A stretch of 64,000 bases of DNA from JBCBRD01 sp039819885 (GCA_039819885.1 JBCBRD010000002.1:5215-69214), one strand, 5' to 3'. Shown: positions 17,801-27,395, numbered from the stretch's first letter. The notes: generated by a model from the letters alone, not told the origin. Numbers and translations: made by a program.

Positions 17801-19015
17801 ATGGATCACCACGATTATGATGTTGCCGTCATCGGCGCAGGGCCGGCTGGCCTCGCAACTGCCTGCGCTTTGGCACATTCAGGCATCCAGACCGTCCTCT
17901 TGGCCGCGCCTCACAGACCGGCGGGCAATCGCCCGGACACCAGGACGGCCGCTCTTTTCAAGCCCTCATTAACGCTGCTGGACCATATCGGCGCCTGGGG
18001 CACCGCCCAAGCGAGCAGCGCGCCGATGCGCGCAATCCGCTTGATCGACGATACCGACAGTGTGCTGCGGGCACCCGAGGTTCTGTTTGACGCCACTGAA
18101 ATTGGTGAAGATCGCTTCGGCTACAACGTCCCGCAAAGCGCTCTAACGGAAAGCCTCAGTCAACGCGCCAGAACACTCGAACCCCTCTCCATTGTCGAAA
18201 CGAACGGTGTGACCTGCGTGGAACCTGGTGAAACTAGCGCGCTGATCCACCTTTCTGAAGGGTCCATCATCACTGCCGACCTGGTTGCTGCAGCCGATGG
18301 CCGCAATTCTCTCAGTCGCGACGGTGCAGGCATTGCTACAAGCGAACACGGTTATGACCAAACCGCCGTGACCTGCACCTTTGAACACACCCGACCACAC
18401 GGCGGTATCTCAACCGAATTTCACAAGAGAGCCGGCCCATGCACTGTCGTGCCACTACCCGGCAATAGCTCCAGTCTTGTCTGGGTTGAACGACCCTCGG
18501 TAGCTCAGCGCCTGTATGACCTCTCAGATGCGCAGTTTCTGAAAACACTTGAACGCCAACTGCGCGGCCTACTTGGCACACCCGATGGGTTGAGCCTGCG
18601 CGCACTGTTTCCATTGAAGGCCATGAAGGCTGAAACGATGGCAAGAAATCGTGTTGCGTTGATTGGTGAGGCTGGACACGTGATGCCTCCCATTGGAGCA
18701 CAAGGGCTCAACCTCTCTTTCCGTGATGCAGCGACGCTCGCGGAATTGGCGAGCGCGGCGAAACAAGAGGGGCAACCACTTGGCGGTAAAAAGCTCATGG
18801 ACGATTACAATCGGAAACGCGGGTTCGACGTGCGCACGCGCGGCCTCATGGTCGACATCCTCAATCGCGCACTCACAACGGATATCGTCCCCCTACAACT
18901 GGCGCGCGGCGTAGGTCTTCACGCCATAAACGCCATGTCACCTCTCAAGAAAGCACTAATGCGCGAGGGCATGCAGCCATCAGCAAGCCTCCCCGAACTC
19001 ATGCAAGCGCAATGA
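17801..19015 (+). CDS. FAD-dependent UbiH/UbiF/UbiL-type hydroxylase
   Basis: A 404-residue flavoprotein monooxygenase of the ubiquinone-biosynthesis hydroxylase group. The N-terminal Rossmann motif is VIGAGPAGLATACAL (about residues 10-24). The middle DG motif reads AAADGRNS (about 165-172). The second FAD motif reads LIGEAGHVMPPIGAQGLNL (about 287-305), with GEAGH in place of the usual GDAAH. It likely hydroxylates the aromatic ring of a ubiquinone precursor. Which ring position is modified cannot be read from the sequence, so I give no symbol. It is followed by an acyltransferase gene 167 bases downstream. Confidence 0.85.
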   Translation: MDHHDYDVAVIGAGPAGLATACALAHSGIQTVLLAAPHRPAGNRPDTRTAALFKPSLTLLDHIGAWGTAQASSAPMRAIRLIDDTDSVLRAPEVLFDATEIGEDRFGYNVPQSALTESLSQRARTLEPLSIVETNGVTCVEPGETSALIHLSEGSIITADLVAAADGRNSLSRDGAGIATSEHGYDQTAVTCTFEHTRPHGGISTEFHKRAGPCTVVPLPGNSSSLVWVERPSVAQRLYDLSDAQFLKTLERQLRGLLGTPDGLSLRALFPLKAMKAETMARNRVALIGEAGHVMPPIGAQGLNLSFRDAATLAELASAAKQEGQPLGGKKLMDDYNRKRGFDVRTRGLMVDILNRALTTDIVPLQLARGVGLHAINAMSPLKKALMREGMQPSASLPELMQAQ

Positions 19016-19182
19016 GATCCAGATCCATGCTTTGCCGCTTCCGACCCAATGAATTTGCAAGAGCCGCCAACGCCGGGTAATGCACTGGCCAATAACCAAT
19101 CAGTACCCTCAGCGTTCTAATCATCCCACCAACCACGACGACCAAACATCTACGCACGAAACCGGGCGACCTAAGCTCTCAA

Positions 19183-20103
19183 ATGACATCCTTCAAGCGC
19201 ACGCTCAAAGACCTGCAGTTTCGCTTAGAATATGGCATTCTGCGCGCCGTCGTCGGTGCTGTACGGTTGTTTCCACTTGAGGTGGCCGCATCTTGGTCTG
19301 CCAACGCATGGCGTATTCTCGCACCGCGCATCAACCCCAAGCGCCACCTACGCGCGTTGGAAAACCTAAAGATAGCCTTTCCGGAGAAATCAGACGAGCA
19401 GCGCCTCAGCCTGTGCAACGCGCACTGGGAAAACCTAGGTCGTGTCATGGCCGAAACGATGCAGATTGACCGGTTCGTTCAATCTCCCGACCGCATCGAA
19501 ATCAAGACCCGCCAAATGTTCGAACGCTACCGAAACAAGATGGGATCCGCGGTCGGTGTCTCGCTTCATCAGGGCAACTGGGAACTCGCAATACTGCCCT
19601 TCACTTTAGCCGGCGGAAACCCGGCAGCCATCTATCGTTCCGTCAACAACCCCTATGTGGATCAATACCTCAGAGACCAACGCAAAGACCTTTACCCCGG
19701 GGGCCTTTTTGGACGCGGCGTTGTCGAAGGTAACCACGGTGACGACCGTCGAACGGCCCGCCTGATCACCGATTTTGTACGCAATGGTGGGCGGCTGGGT
19801 ATGGTCTGTGATCTATTCGATCGAACCGGAATACCAGTTCCGTTTTTTGGCCAACCAGCTCGGACCCAGGCCATTGGCGCAATGATCGCACGACGTACGG
19901 GCGCGCGCATCTGGCTCTCCCGTTGCAAGCGCATCGGAACATCAAGCCGCTTTGAAATCGAATTGCGTGAGCTGCGCGTCCCACGCACCAAGAACCAATC
20001 CGAAGACATCACATGGGTCATGACGGAAATGCAAAAGGTCTTCGAAGAGTGGGTGCGTGACGCCCCTGAGCAATGGATGTGGTCTAACCGCCGCTGGAAA
20101 TAG
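19183..20103 (+). CDS. LpxL/HtrB-family lysophospholipid or lipid A acyltransferase
   Basis: A 306-residue inner-membrane acyltransferase of the LpxL/LpxM family. The catalytic HxxxxE motif reads HQGNWE at about residues 128-133. AIYRSVNNPYVDQYL and the later VCDLFDRTGIPVPFFG block are family features. An N-terminal hydrophobic segment (about 15-35) anchors it. It would add a secondary acyl chain to Kdo-lipid A or a related lipid. The start at 19183 has only a weak ribosome site. Confidence 0.85.
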   Translation: MTSFKRTLKDLQFRLEYGILRAVVGAVRLFPLEVAASWSANAWRILAPRINPKRHLRALENLKIAFPEKSDEQRLSLCNAHWENLGRVMAETMQIDRFVQSPDRIEIKTRQMFERYRNKMGSAVGVSLHQGNWELAILPFTLAGGNPAAIYRSVNNPYVDQYLRDQRKDLYPGGLFGRGVVEGNHGDDRRTARLITDFVRNGGRLGMVCDLFDRTGIPVPFFGQPARTQAIGAMIARRTGARIWLSRCKRIGTSSRFEIELRELRVPRTKNQSEDITWVMTEMQKVFEEWVRDAPEQWMWSNRRWK

Positions 20104-20220
20104 ACCGCCCACGTTCACCCTCAATCAACTCGATTTTGTTAGCGTAAACAAACCCAACAGCTTTCGTAAAAACAGACTAAAGAGCTGTCCCTTTTTGTTG
20201 CGTTTTCAGTCGAGTGTCCC

Positions 20221-20997
20221 ATGTCCCACCCTGCTCCTTCATTGCAAATTACTGATCTGCGCAAGTCCTTCACGGACCCAGCCGTAGACGGTTTGTCACT
20301 GACAGTCAGGCGCGGCGAGTTCTATGCGCTCCTCGGGCCAAACGGAGCAGGGAAAACCACAACACTGAGAATGGTCGCCGGTCTGCTGGCCCCCGATGGC
20401 GGTGCGATCAGTGTTTGCGGGATTGATGTCAGACAAGACCCGGTCGAAGCCAAACGCGTCCTCGCCTGGGTGCCTGATGACCCGATGGTCTATGACAAGC
20501 TCACCCCAATGGAGTACCTCGAGTTCATCGCCGGGCTTTGGTCCATGGAAACCGACATGGCAAAGCACAAAGCAGACGTGCTCCTAGATCAATTCGGTTT
20601 GAGCGAACACGCCGACACACGTTGCCAGGGGTTCTCAAAAGGCATGCGACAGAAAGTGGCGTTGGCCGGTGCTCTGATCCACGAACCACAACTCATCATC
20701 CTTGATGAACCTCTCACTGGCCTTGACGCAGGCTCCGCTCGCCAGGTCAAAACCGTCTTGAGAGGACTGGTCGCCAAGGGCGTCACAATCATCATGACCA
20801 CCCACATTCTAGAAGTCGCAGAACGGATGGCTGATCGGATCGGCGTCATTGCCAAGGGCCGTTTGGTGGCACAAGGCACGCTCGAAGAATTGCGCTCTAC
20901 ATCAGTCGGAGACGGCACAAGCCTCGAAGATATCTTCCTTGAAATTGTCAACGACGACCAATCCACACAACCCGTAACAGATGGTGTTGCGGCATGA
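20221..20997 (+). CDS. ABC transporter ATP-binding protein
   Basis: A 258-residue nucleotide-binding subunit. Walker A is GPNGAGKTT (about 40-48), the Q loop is in WVPDDPMVYDKLTP, the signature is FSKGMRQKVALAGAL and Walker B is LIILDEP with D loop GLDAGS. The H loop is MTTHIL. It resembles the ABC-2 export type (CcmA/NatA-like). The last four bases overlap the start of the permease gene (ATGA), so the two are translationally coupled. The substrate is unknown. Confidence 0.92.
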   Translation: MSHPAPSLQITDLRKSFTDPAVDGLSLTVRRGEFYALLGPNGAGKTTTLRMVAGLLAPDGGAISVCGIDVRQDPVEAKRVLAWVPDDPMVYDKLTPMEYLEFIAGLWSMETDMAKHKADVLLDQFGLSEHADTRCQGFSKGMRQKVALAGALIHEPQLIILDEPLTGLDAGSARQVKTVLRGLVAKGVTIIMTTHILEVAERMADRIGVIAKGRLVAQGTLEELRSTSVGDGTSLEDIFLEIVNDDQSTQPVTDGVAA

Positions 20998-22523
20998 ACG
21001 CGACAGCTTCAATCGGTTGGTTCGCCCGCCACGAACTCCGCCTAGCGTGGCGCGACTGGATGGGCCTGATGTCAGGCGGACGCAAACTGCAGGATGGCGC
21101 TGTCATCCTCAGCATGGTTGTCTTCGCTCTCGGGCTCCACGGCCTGGCCTACGCGCTACTCGCACCAACATTCACAGATGGCGCAACGGTCAACATTGCG
21201 ATGTTGGTGATGATTTCCGCCACCGTCGTCCTCAGCTTCACGATGATGCTGTCACAAGCACTCGAGTCGGTGACGCGAGCCTTTTATGCCCGAGATGATC
21301 TCGATCTGATCCTGTCATCTCCCTCATCTTCTGCTCACCTGTTTGCAGTACGCATCGTGCTGATGGCGGGCACCACAGCACTGATGTCCGGCCTCATGGT
21401 CGCGCCCTTCATTAATGTCGCCGCCATCCTGGATGGTACGCAATGGCTTAGTGCCTATGCTGTTCTGCTTGCCGCTTCAATGGCTGCAACGGGCACAGCC
21501 GTCTTTATCACCCTCGGATTGTTTAAGTGGGTCGGCGCGAGACGCACGCGCCTTGTTGCACAAATCACGGCCGCCGTGGTTGGCGCATCGTTCCTCATTG
21601 GCATCCAAGTCGTCGCCATCATGTCGTACGGCTCGATGTCGCGCTTCTCACTCCTCAGTTCAGAGACTCTGATCGAAAGCGCCCCTGCAATGAGCAGTCC
21701 GGTCTGGTGGCCCGCCATGGCCGTCGCGGGCGCTCCCATGGCTGTGTTCGCCGTCATGTTTGTCGCTATGCTGTTTTTCGGCATAGCTGTCATCGCCGGT
21801 GCCAACCAGTTTCGCCATATCGTCGTGGCAGCCCTCGGCGTATCCGACCATCAAGCAACATCAGCACGCGCAAAACGCACCTTCAAAGGACGCAGCACAC
21901 ACGGTTCGCTCCTACATAAGGAATGGATGCTTCTTGCCAGAGATCCCTGGTTGATTTCGCAAACGTTGATGCAGATCCTTTATCTCGTTCCCCCAGCACT
22001 TCTGCTCTGGGTGAAGTATGGGCAAGACCTACAGATCGCGGTCATCCTCGCGCCCGTTATTGTTATGGCTGTGGGTCAGTTGGCAGGCGGTCTCGCATGG
22101 TTGACCATTTCCGGCGAAGACGCACCTGACCTCGTCGCAACCGCACCCGTCCCGACCCACGCGCTTCTCTGGGCCAAGGTGAAAGCAGTTTTGGCCATCG
22201 TGCTGACTGTTTCGGCACCTTTGGTCATCGCACTCAGCTTCCTCTCCCTATGGGGAGCCGCCGTGACGTTGGCAGGCGTAGCAGCATCCGCCTCTTGCGC
22301 TATTTTGATCCAGCTTTGGTTCCGCGCACAGGCCACGCGTCGCAACTTCCGAAGGCGTCATGTCGCCTCCCGGGCGTCCACATTCTGCGAAGCGTTTGCA
22401 TCAATCCTATGTGCCGCAACTGCAGGTTTGGCAGCGGCCGCATCTTGGGCCGCAGTTGCGACAGCCGTTCTCGTTTTAGGCATCATGGCAGTCGCATGGA
22501 CCATCAGCCCGCGACAGCCTTAG
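20994..22523 (+). CDS. ABC transporter permease (multi-span)
   Basis: A 509-residue membrane protein with roughly 11-12 hydrophobic segments. It has two halves joined by a cytoplasmic stretch near residues 275-305 (RAKRTFKGRSTHGSLLHKEW). The architecture recalls large ABC-2 permeases in which one polypeptide supplies both halves. It is coupled to the upstream ATPase by a 4-base overlap. Direction of transport is probably export. The sequence ends in an alanine-rich hydrophobic hairpin. No substrate is indicated by neighbours. Confidence 0.8.
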   Translation: MNATASIGWFARHELRLAWRDWMGLMSGGRKLQDGAVILSMVVFALGLHGLAYALLAPTFTDGATVNIAMLVMISATVVLSFTMMLSQALESVTRAFYARDDLDLILSSPSSSAHLFAVRIVLMAGTTALMSGLMVAPFINVAAILDGTQWLSAYAVLLAASMAATGTAVFITLGLFKWVGARRTRLVAQITAAVVGASFLIGIQVVAIMSYGSMSRFSLLSSETLIESAPAMSSPVWWPAMAVAGAPMAVFAVMFVAMLFFGIAVIAGANQFRHIVVAALGVSDHQATSARAKRTFKGRSTHGSLLHKEWMLLARDPWLISQTLMQILYLVPPALLLWVKYGQDLQIAVILAPVIVMAVGQLAGGLAWLTISGEDAPDLVATAPVPTHALLWAKVKAVLAIVLTVSAPLVIALSFLSLWGAAVTLAGVAASASCAILIQLWFRAQATRRNFRRRHVASRASTFCEAFASILCAATAGLAAAASWAAVATAVLVLGIMAVAWTISPRQP

Positions 22524-22610
22524 TAGGCATTTGTCGTCCTCAACATTGACAGTGTCACCGCACGCCATATGGTGCGGCGCATACAGAAATACTTGAGGAC
22601 CCAACCGACT

Positions 22611-23672
22611 ATGACCGTCGCTAAGACGCCTGCCCAACACTTTGCCCCGCTTGCCATTGGTGCACCCGAGCCATACCGGACACTGCCTGTCCAGATCGAG
22701 CGGATGATCCACTTCATCCCGCCGCACAACGAGAAAATCAGATCCAAGTTGGGTTCGATCGCAGCAAGCGTCGACGTCATCCTGGGCAATCTCGAAGACG
22801 CAATTCCAATGGACCAAAAAGAAGCCGCGCGTGCGGGCTTCATCTCGATTGCCAAGGAAGTCGACTTCAAGAAAACAGGCACCGGCCTGTGGACGCGCAT
22901 CAATTGCCTGAATTCGCCATGGGGTCTGGATGACATCGTCGACGTCGTCGGCGAAGTGGGGAACGCGCTCGACGTGATCATGCTTCCCAAGGTCGAGGGG
23001 CCGTGGGACATCCACTATCTTGATCAATTGTTGGCCCAGCTCGAAGCCAAGCATAAGATCGAAAAACCGATCCTCATTCACGCCATTCTGGAAACAGCAC
23101 AAGGCGTTAAGAACGTCGAAGAAATTGCAGCCGCCTCACCCCGGATGCACGGCATGAGCCTTGGCCCTGCCGACCTCGCAGCCTCCCGTGGAATGAAGAC
23201 AACGCGCGTCGGCGGCGGACATCCTGACTACGCTGTCCTGGCAGACCCAGGCGCGGACGCAGACGCTGCACGCGCCGCTTACCAGCAAGACCTCTGGCAC
23301 TATACCGTCGGCAAGATGGTGGATGCCTGCCTGAGTTACGGCATCAAACCGTTTTACGGGCCGTTCGGTGATTTCGGAGACCTGGCAGCCTGCGAAAGCC
23401 AGTTTCGCAATTCGTTCCTTCAAGGTTGCATGGGCGCATGGTCGCTACATCCCACGCAAATCACCATCGCCAAGAAGGTTTTCAGCCCCGATCCAGATGA
23501 AGTCGCGTTCGCCAAAAAGATCCTTGAGGCGATGCCAGACGGCACGGGCGCTGTCATGATCGATGGCAAAATGCAAGACGACGCAACTTGGAAGCAAGCC
23601 AAGGTGATTGTCGACCTTGCCAAACTCGTTGCCGAAAAAGATGCCGACATGGCCAAGGTCTACGGTTTCTGA
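22611..23672 (+). CDS. HpcH/HpaI-CitE family CoA lyase (malyl-CoA lyase-like)
   Basis: A 353-residue TIM-barrel aldolase of the citrate-lyase-beta group. Key motifs are LGNLEDAIP near residue 60 (divalent-metal and substrate carboxylate site), WTRINCLNSPWG, IMLPKVEGPWD, the metal-binding ILETAQGV near 165, and SLGPADLAA. Late in the protein LHPTQI is the conserved CoA-side motif. The family cleaves or condenses malyl-CoA, beta-methylmalyl-CoA or citramalyl-CoA with release of glyoxylate, acetyl-CoA or pyruvate. The exact substrate is open. Together with pccA/pccB it would fit an ethylmalonyl-CoA type pathway, but the defining enzymes of that route are not in this window. ATG 22611 gives a normal family start. 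Confidence 0.82.
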   Translation: MTVAKTPAQHFAPLAIGAPEPYRTLPVQIERMIHFIPPHNEKIRSKLGSIAASVDVILGNLEDAIPMDQKEAARAGFISIAKEVDFKKTGTGLWTRINCLNSPWGLDDIVDVVGEVGNALDVIMLPKVEGPWDIHYLDQLLAQLEAKHKIEKPILIHAILETAQGVKNVEEIAAASPRMHGMSLGPADLAASRGMKTTRVGGGHPDYAVLADPGADADAARAAYQQDLWHYTVGKMVDACLSYGIKPFYGPFGDFGDLAACESQFRNSFLQGCMGAWSLHPTQITIAKKVFSPDPDEVAFAKKILEAMPDGTGAVMIDGKMQDDATWKQAKVIVDLAKLVAEKDADMAKVYGF

Positions 23673-23683
23673 TCCCCGATATC

Positions 23684-23710
23684 GGCCATCGGTCAAAACG
23701 ACCGGTGGCC
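23684..23710 (+). terminator. Hairpin after the CoA lyase gene
   Basis: An 11-bp stem (GGCCATCGGTC with GACCGGTGGCC, one G-T pair) with an AAAAC loop, 11 bases after the stop codon. No T tract follows, so it may be a weak or Rho-assisted terminator or an mRNA-stabilising hairpin. Confidence 0.45.
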
Positions 23711-23832
23711 CCATCAGAGCACAGACCTAACCCACCTCCGCAATGCTCCTGCAAACGTCAGTTGACAAGTGCCTCTGGTGTTTCGAGGATTGAGCGCTTG
23801 GGGGCACAGCTTTAACGACGGGTGTTGGCACG

Positions 23833-24156
23833 ATGAAAAATGCAAAATTCACCGTGGGACAGGTGGTCAAACACCGGTTCTATCCCTTCCGCGGCGTGAT
23901 CTTTGATGTCGACCCAATCTTCGACAACACCGAGGAATGGTGGCTATCGATCCCTGAGGAGATCCGGCCCAAAAAAGACCAGCCGTTTTATCATCTGCTC
24001 GCTGAGAATGAAGAAACCGAATACGTGGCGTACGTCTCTGAGCAAAACCTGCTTCCTGATGAGACTGGGCAACCGTTGCGGCACCCACAGTTAGGCGAGT
24101 TATTCGACCAGGACGAGGATGGCGCCTATCGCGCAGTCTTCATGCAGGCGCATTAA
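23833..24156 (+). CDS. hspQ: Heat shock protein HspQ (YccV-like)
   Basis: A 107-residue protein matching the HspQ/hemimethylated-DNA-binding fold. It shows FTVGQVVKHRFYPFRGVIFDVDP at the start, then EEWW, FYHLLAENEE and YVAYVSEQNLLPD. In E. coli HspQ is a heat-induced factor that stimulates Lon-dependent proteolysis and destabilises mutant DnaA; the same role is inferred here. The length is typical of the family. It has a terminator downstream. Confidence 0.9.
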   Translation: MKNAKFTVGQVVKHRFYPFRGVIFDVDPIFDNTEEWWLSIPEEIRPKKDQPFYHLLAENEETEYVAYVSEQNLLPDETGQPLRHPQLGELFDQDEDGAYRAVFMQAH

Positions 24157-24161
24157 CCTCA

Positions 24162-24219
24162 CGCCCTGACTTCAACAAACAAACCTAACTTCACCAAACA
24201 AGCCTGACTTCAAACAAAG
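24162..24219. repeat. Three imperfect direct repeats of about 19 bp
   Basis: The unit CCTRACTTCAaCAAACAA occurs three times in a row (starting near 24164, 24184 and 24203), between the hspQ stop and its terminator. The copies differ by one to three bases. It is too short for an IS or CRISPR array and probably arose by local slippage. Confidence 0.7.
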
Positions 24220-24256
24220 AAAGCCCGGTTCAGAGCGATCTGAACCGGGCTTTCTT
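24218..24256. terminator. Strong bidirectional terminator between hspQ and the IalB-like gene
   Basis: A perfect 14-bp stem (AAGCCCGGTTCAGA with its complement) closes a GCGA tetraloop. It is flanked by AAAGA on the left and TTCTT on the right, so it can stop transcripts from both convergent genes. Confidence 0.92.
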
Positions 24257-24274
24257 AAATACGGAGCCTGAAGA

Positions 24275-25051
24275 TTACTTCTTCTTCTCGGCGTCTGCTT
24301 TTGCTTTGTCAGAAGCCGTTTTCTTGAACGCCTTGATGGCTTCTTGCTGACGTTCTCGGATCTTTTGCATCATCTGACCGCGCGCCTGGGCATATTGCTT
24401 CATGTCCAACGCCTTGCCTTCTTTGGCCGCTTTGAAGCCCGTCAAAGGAACTGGCAAAGCAACAGGGCCACCTTCAAAGTTCACAGCGGCAGCCGTCATA
24501 ACAGCCCCAGCTTCCAGGCTCTTGATCAATTCCGGTGTTGCAGCCGTTTCAGCGATACAGTTGGTCTCAAGGCAATGAACGAACTGCAGCTTTGTCCACT
24601 TGACCGATTTGGGATCGGCAAACTTCCCGTCCTTCGAGATTTTGTCCCACTCGGACTTGGAATGGAATGCGATCCGAATGCCGGTTGGGATATTCATCCC
24701 CAGCGGCATCCCGACCAGGAATGTCTTCTTGTCTTCACCAGCAACTTCCCGAAGTGCCGCCGTGACCAACGGAATACCTGTCCGCCCGTCGATTGCCTCG
24801 TGCTGCGTCAGGCACATCTTCTTTGCTTCACGCTTGGGCTTGCCGTCTTCACCAACCGTCGGCTTGCCATCTTTCCCGCGCGCAATCACTGGAATGTCGC
24901 TGCACAACTTGACCCACTTTGCATTGGCATTTGCGGCCGGCTTTTTGTCTTGAGCCAAAGCAGGCTGGGTCACCATAAGCGACGCCACAGCGAGTGCCGC
25001 ACCCATTGCGACCGCCTTGGTCTGCCAAATTACGTTTGTCATATCCGCCAT
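24275..25051 (-). CDS. Invasion-associated locus B (IalB) family protein
   Basis: A 258-residue exported protein. The signal peptide (about residues 4-34, ending PALAQ) is followed by an IalB-type domain. Typical features are KWVKLC near the start, CLTQHE, FLVGMPLGMNIPTGIRI, FVHCLETNCIAE and the late GFKAA. Four Cys probably form two disulfides. The C-terminal tail is Lys/Ala-rich and helical. IalB was named for a Bartonella erythrocyte-entry factor, but the family is widespread in non-pathogenic Rhizobiales, so virulence should not be inferred. Starts at 25051 and 25042 are both possible; a longer frame to 25300 is not supported. Confidence 0.86.
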   Translation of the reverse strand: MADMTNVIWQTKAVAMGAALAVASLMVTQPALAQDKKPAANANAKWVKLCSDIPVIARGKDGKPTVGEDGKPKREAKKMCLTQHEAIDGRTGIPLVTAALREVAGEDKKTFLVGMPLGMNIPTGIRIAFHSKSEWDKISKDGKFADPKSVKWTKLQFVHCLETNCIAETAATPELIKSLEAGAVMTAAAVNFEGGPVALPVPLTGFKAAKEGKALDMKQYAQARGQMMQKIRERQQEAIKAFKKTASDKAKADAEKKK

Positions 25052-25396
25052 CGACCTTTTTTGTTTTTGAACCGGCAATCCGGCCCAACCCCTGATTTGA
25101 CGTTCGCGCTTGCACAATATCAGCGCTTGATACGCCGTCGCCTGAGGCGCAATAAGGCCGCGAATGAGGCGATCCCGTGACCGCTTGAAAGCGGTTGTTT
25201 GACAACCTGGAGAGGGACGACAAAACGTGGCCCGAGCGCCACGCTCGATTTGAACATGATACAAGCTCGAAGCATGGAGGCCAACGTGTCCATAAAGCAT
25301 TGATCGCCGTTAAGCAGCCACTTCTAACTGGCAACTCAGTAGACGAAGCCCGCCCTTCCAGGCGCGGGATCACACCCAGGACGAGTTCACGTTTTG
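25052..25396. other. Intergenic region between divergent IalB-like and solute-binding genes
   Basis: About 345 bases that should carry both promoters. A small ACCGCT-TGAA-AGCGGT hairpin lies near 25180-25195. Open frames here are short and unlike proteins. Nothing further is recognised. Confidence 0.4.
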
Positions 25397-27313
25397 ATGA
25401 AGAATCTCCAGCGTTTCCACACGACACGTATTCAGACAGCGGCAAATGTGCGGCCAAGTCTCCGCTTGATCAGCGTCGTTTCATGCCTCTGCCTTTTGGT
25501 CGCACCGACAAACGCACAGGCGGCAGAACCCAAGACTATCGACACGCCAGTCGAGCAAGCAAAGCCTGAATATGCGGCACGAACACATGCTATCTCGATG
25601 CACGGCGAACCAAAGTACGCAAAAGACTTCACCCATTTCTCACACGTGAACCCCAACGCACCGAAAGGCGGCGAGCTCAAACTCGCTTTGCTGGGATCAT
25701 TCGACAGCCTAAACCCACTCATCGTGAAGGGCGTCTCTGCCGCTGGGCTGCGCGGCTTCATCTACGAAAGCCTGTTGTCTCGTGGACTGGATGAACCCTT
25801 CGCCCTCTACAGCGAATTGGCACAGTTCGTCGAAATGCCGGACGATCGAACATCAATCACCTTCCACATCCACCCAAAAGCCGCCTTTTCAGACGGACAT
25901 CGCGTCGACGCGGACGATATCCTGTTTTCCTGGGAGACCCTTCGCGACCGCGGTCGCCCAAATCACCGCACGTACTACGCCAAAGTCACAAAAGCGTTGC
26001 GTGTATCCGACCGTGCGGTCCGTTTCGAACTGGGTGATGGTGGCGACCGGGAGCTACCGCTCATTCTCGGGCTGATGCCAATCTTGCCCGCTCACCTGCT
26101 CACGCCCGAAACGTTTGAACAAACGACCCTCAAACCTCCAGTCGGCACGGGCCCCTATACGATCACCAAAGTTGAACCAGGGCGATCACTGACCTACTCC
26201 CGCATTCCAAACTGGTGGGGCCGTGATTTGCCAGTCAACCGCGGGCGGTTCAATTTCGATACCGTAAAGTATGAATACTTCCGCGACGCATCGGCGATGT
26301 TCGAGGCCTTCAAGTCGGGCCAGATCGATCTTCGACTCGAAGAGGCACCTGCTCAATGGGCGGAAGGCTACGACATCGCCGCGGTTCGCGACGGGCAACT
26401 GCTAAAGCGTGAATTCCCAATCGGACTTCCAGCTGGAATGACAGCTTTCGCCATGAATGCCAGACGCACGCCCTTTGACGACATCCGCGTGCGCCAAGCC
26501 ATGGTCGAACTGTTCGATTTCAATTGGGTCAACCAAAACCTTTTTCACGGGCTATACACGCGGTCTCAAAGCTATTTCGCCCGCTCTGAACTGTCCTCAT
26601 ATGATCGCCCGGCTGATCCACGTGAAACAATACTGCTAAAACCATTCGCAGAGAACGTTGATCCAACGGTCATGTCCGGCAAATACGCGCTCCCCGAAAT
26701 GGCAGGCGATGGTCGCAACAGAGCCGCATGGCGACGTGCCCTCCAACTCCTGACGCAGGCCGGATACAAACTCGACAAAGGAACGCTTCGGCACACCAAG
26801 ACCGGCAAAGCTCTTGCCTTTGAAATGTTGGCGGCGTCGCCCGAACAACAAAGGCTCTTCCTCGCCTTCGCGCGCGACCTTAAACGCCTCGGCATTCAAG
26901 CGAATGTTAGGGTCGTTGATAGTTCGCAGTACCAGTCGCGGCTGACATCTTACGACTACGATATGATCCAAGCTCGTTGGCCGTCGTCACTGTCACCGGG
27001 CAACGAGCAATTGTTCCGTTGGTCATCAAAGCTCGCAGATCGCGATGGAACATTTAACTTCGCTGGCGTGAAGAACCCCGCTGCCGACGCCATGATCGCT
27101 GAGATGTTGGCAGCCCAAAGCTTGGAAGACTTCCGTTCAGCTGTCCGCGCGTTAGACCGCGTCCTTCTGTCGGGCCATTATGTAATCCCACTGTTCCATT
27201 TGGAAAAGCAGTGGGTCGCCCATTGGGCCCGGCTGAAGGCCCCCGACGTCACTCCGCTTTTCGGCTATCAGCTCGATGCATGGTGGGCCGCCGATGCCAA
27301 AGCTGCAAATTAG
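25397..27313 (+). CDS. Peptide/nickel-type ABC transporter solute-binding protein (family 5)
   Basis: A 638-residue periplasmic binding protein. The signal peptide covers about residues 1-43 (ending AQA). Typical family 5 (SBP_bac_5) segments follow: AKDFTHFSHVNPNAPKGGELKLA, LYSELAQFVEMPDD, HPKAAFSDGHRVDADDILFSWE, VGTGPYTI, and PFDDIRVRQAMVELFDF. The N-terminal YAKDF..F.YVNP-like opening is typical of the YejA group, which binds oligopeptides or related compounds. No permease or ATPase gene is adjacent, so it must use a transporter encoded elsewhere. It is followed by an acyl-CoA synthetase gene 82 bases downstream on the same strand. Confidence 0.88.
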   Translation: MKNLQRFHTTRIQTAANVRPSLRLISVVSCLCLLVAPTNAQAAEPKTIDTPVEQAKPEYAARTHAISMHGEPKYAKDFTHFSHVNPNAPKGGELKLALLGSFDSLNPLIVKGVSAAGLRGFIYESLLSRGLDEPFALYSELAQFVEMPDDRTSITFHIHPKAAFSDGHRVDADDILFSWETLRDRGRPNHRTYYAKVTKALRVSDRAVRFELGDGGDRELPLILGLMPILPAHLLTPETFEQTTLKPPVGTGPYTITKVEPGRSLTYSRIPNWWGRDLPVNRGRFNFDTVKYEYFRDASAMFEAFKSGQIDLRLEEAPAQWAEGYDIAAVRDGQLLKREFPIGLPAGMTAFAMNARRTPFDDIRVRQAMVELFDFNWVNQNLFHGLYTRSQSYFARSELSSYDRPADPRETILLKPFAENVDPTVMSGKYALPEMAGDGRNRAAWRRALQLLTQAGYKLDKGTLRHTKTGKALAFEMLAASPEQQRLFLAFARDLKRLGIQANVRVVDSSQYQSRLTSYDYDMIQARWPSSLSPGNEQLFRWSSKLADRDGTFNFAGVKNPAADAMIAEMLAAQSLEDFRSAVRALDRVLLSGHYVIPLFHLEKQWVAHWARLKAPDVTPLFGYQLDAWWAADAKAAN

Positions 27314-27395
27314 CCCGAAAGAGATCATGCACGCGATTTGCAAACAGCATGAAAGAGACCAAGCCCCATCGCCGTCTCACATGACCTAGGACCAC

